The position numbers and the translations under genes are program-made. Of a stretch of 64,000 bases of DNA, positions 62,743 through 64,000 are shown in pieces. Position 1 is the first letter of the stretch. Every line of letters begins with the position of its first letter. The DNA lies in the NCBI GenBank assembly GCA_947495295.1, contig CANLYJ010000006.1, positions 62,001 to 126,000 on the forward strand. The letters are read 5' to 3'. This stretch comes from an uncultured Paracoccaceae bacterium (lineage in GTDB: Bacteria > Pseudomonadota > Alphaproteobacteria > Rhodobacterales > Rhodobacteraceae). The notes beneath the pieces are model-generated. The model worked only from the letters and a program-made list of their open reading frames with translations, was not told where the DNA came from and did no database searches.

Positions 62743-64000
62743 ATGCTGCGCGCCGTGATATTCAAACAAAGCTCATATTCGCAGGCACATCCGCTCTTTC
62801 TGTCCCAACTCGCGGCCTTGTTCCGGCCCGCACCGATGCAGGACTACTGGCCAGCAGTGGAATCCATGATCGAGGCTGATGTCGGCTCAAAAACAGAGCT
62901 GATCCTGCGCTTTTCCGTGGTTGGCTTTGGCGCGCTGTTTATGACGCTGGCGACCGGGCGCTACGAAATCGCCATCTGGTTGACAGGGTTCCTGCTGACC
63001 AATGGCTATTACAGCTGGTGGCTGAGCCGTATCAGGACGTCGGTCACCCAACGCCAATATATCGGGCTGACGACGCTGTTTGCGATCTCGGTCACGCTTT
63101 ATACATCCTGCACAATCTACCTGTTTGTGATCGGCACACCGGCCTTTGTGACAATCGCCATTGCCGCCCTGATCGCCCAGGCCTTGTTCAACATCTCGCG
63201 GCACCGCAAAAGCGGGCTGTTGGTCATCTATGATACGGCAATCGTCGCTGTTGCGGGGTTGTTTTTCGGGCTGTCCAGCATGGGCAAGACCGGGGGCGGT
63301 TTCTCGGAACAGATGGTCATTGTCGTCTCAACAGTTGGGGTCTGCACCTATTACGTCATCGCCCAGATCCGCAAGATCCAGATCCACGACGCGCTGCAGG
63401 CATCCCGGCAAGAGGCCGCACAAACCCAAAAGATGCGCGCTGTGGGGCAGTTGACCGCCGGTGTCGCGCATGAGTTCAACAATCTGCTGACCGTGATCCG
63501 GGGCAATGTTGAACTGGCCCAGTTGTCGGACGGGGCGGATGATTATCAGGACCGTCTGGCCGACGCGATCAAGGCGGCTGACCGGGCGGATGCGCTGACC
63601 AGCCAGCTTTTGTCGCTATCGCGCAAGGCAAGGCTGGAAGCGACCGAAATTGACCTGCCCCGTTTCTGGCAGGGGTTCGATACGATCCTGCCGCGGATCA
63701 CCCCGGCCTCGATCAAGGTCGAGGTGAACGCCACCGCGCTTGCCAAAACGCTGTATTGCGACCCCAATCAGCTAGAGGTCGCGCTGATCAACCTGATCAT
63801 CAACGCGCGCGACGCGTTGGGCGGGCAGGGGCGGATCTGGATTGACAGCAGGCCTGCATCCGTCAGCGACCTTGCCAAGCTGGATGGTGATCATGCCGGT
63901 CCATTGGGCGTCATCGCGGTACACGATAACGGCCCGGGCATCCCGCCGCATCTGTTGCAACAGGTGATCGAACCCTTCTTTACAACCAAGGGTGTGGGCA
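62743..64000 (+). CDS. Membrane sensor histidine kinase (3' end outside window)
   Basis: At least 419 residues visible. The N-terminal membrane domain has about six helices (LRFSVVGFGALFMTLATGRY, IGLTTLFAISVTLYTSCTIY). A HisKA domain with phosphoacceptor His follows in RAVGQLTAGVAHEFNNLLTV, and then a HATPase domain (LINLIINARDALGG, VHDNGPGIPPHLLQQVIEPF, FTTKGVG). The sequence breaks off at the G1/F box. The start is uncertain: ATG 62743, GTG 62722 or an internal ATG near 62839. A receiver domain may follow, as in related hybrid kinases. Confidence 0.85.
   Translation, partial: MLRAVIFKQSSYSQAHPLFLSQLAALFRPAPMQDYWPAVESMIEADVGSKTELILRFSVVGFGALFMTLATGRYEIAIWLTGFLLTNGYYSWWLSRIRTSVTQRQYIGLTTLFAISVTLYTSCTIYLFVIGTPAFVTIAIAALIAQALFNISRHRKSGLLVIYDTAIVAVAGLFFGLSSMGKTGGGFSEQMVIVVSTVGVCTYYVIAQIRKIQIHDALQASRQEAAQTQKMRAVGQLTAGVAHEFNNLLTVIRGNVELAQLSDGADDYQDRLADAIKAADRADALTSQLLSLSRKARLEATEIDLPRFWQGFDTILPRITPASIKVEVNATALAKTLYCDPNQLEVALINLIINARDALGGQGRIWIDSRPASVSDLAKLDGDHAGPLGVIAVHDNGPGIPPHLLQQVIEPFFTTKGVG

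Noticed and set aside
62436..62765. Minus-strand frame of 109 residues after ccrM
   Set aside because: No family recognised and it overlaps the start of the histidine kinase; not called, although parts look protein-like.

Overview
The window reads as a chromosomal segment of an alphaproteobacterium of the Rhodobacterales (Roseobacter-type). The basis is a CcrM-type GANTC methyltransferase next to rnhB, a complete glycerol ABC transporter of the alphaproteobacterial GlpVSTPQU kind, many ABC uptake systems with solute-binding proteins, 5-oxoprolinase PxpBCA, and the overall gene style. This assignment is inference from gene content; no rRNA or tRNA gene was seen.

Layout. 0-4 kb: a divergent XRE regulator (cut by the window edge) and a dipeptide/oligopeptide-type ABC transporter whose last ATPase gene is frameshifted. 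4-6.7 kb: a secreted protein, a membrane-bound AraC regulator and an outer-membrane barrel. 6.8-12 kb: one giant 1730-residue membrane protein with a metallophosphoesterase core. 12-23 kb: a carbohydrate cluster organised around a GntR regulator. On one side are a lactonase-like MBL protein, a HAD-IIA phosphatase, a class II aldolase and an FGGY kinase. On the other is a sugar ABC transporter followed by a Tm-1-like protein and a second class II aldolase. Identical TTGTATACAA palindromes stand in front of both arms. 23-26.7 kb: an M24 hydrolase, an M20 amidohydrolase and diaminopropionate ammonia-lyase, which look like a pathway for a diaminopropionate derivative.

26.7-33.7 kb: a CAT-like acetyltransferase, membrane proteins, a PstS-OmpA fusion, ettA, an outer-membrane protein and an orphan BrnA-like antitoxin. 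33.9-40 kb: the glycerol transporter glpV-S-T-P-Q-U. Its two ATPases carry complementary defects, and a repeat-derived micro-ORF bridges glpT and glpP. 40-45 kb: a BlaI/BlaR1 pair, pxpBCA and a ureidoglycine aminohydrolase. A 42-bp repeat occurs in inverted orientation at both ends of the 33.7-45.2 kb block.

45.4-57 kb: a stress/envelope region with an HWE-type sensor kinase, PRC-barrel, MgtC, Pmp3, Crp/Fnr, DUF892, a 22-residue membrane peptide, a YqjD/YqjE/DUF3618 run, YihY, an exonuclease/phosphatase-fold protein, AI-2E and DUF421. Two copies of a MITE-like element (about 154 bp, TA target) bracket most of it, and a DUF4112 gene inside is broken. 57.4-64 kb returns to housekeeping-style genes: a membrane-anchored winged-helix protein, small secreted proteins, a ferric-reductase-like/dioxygenase-like pair, rnhB, ccrM and a sensor histidine kinase cut by the window end. 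Three tandem perfect hairpins precede rnhB. Three GANTC sites lie in the ccrM promoter region.
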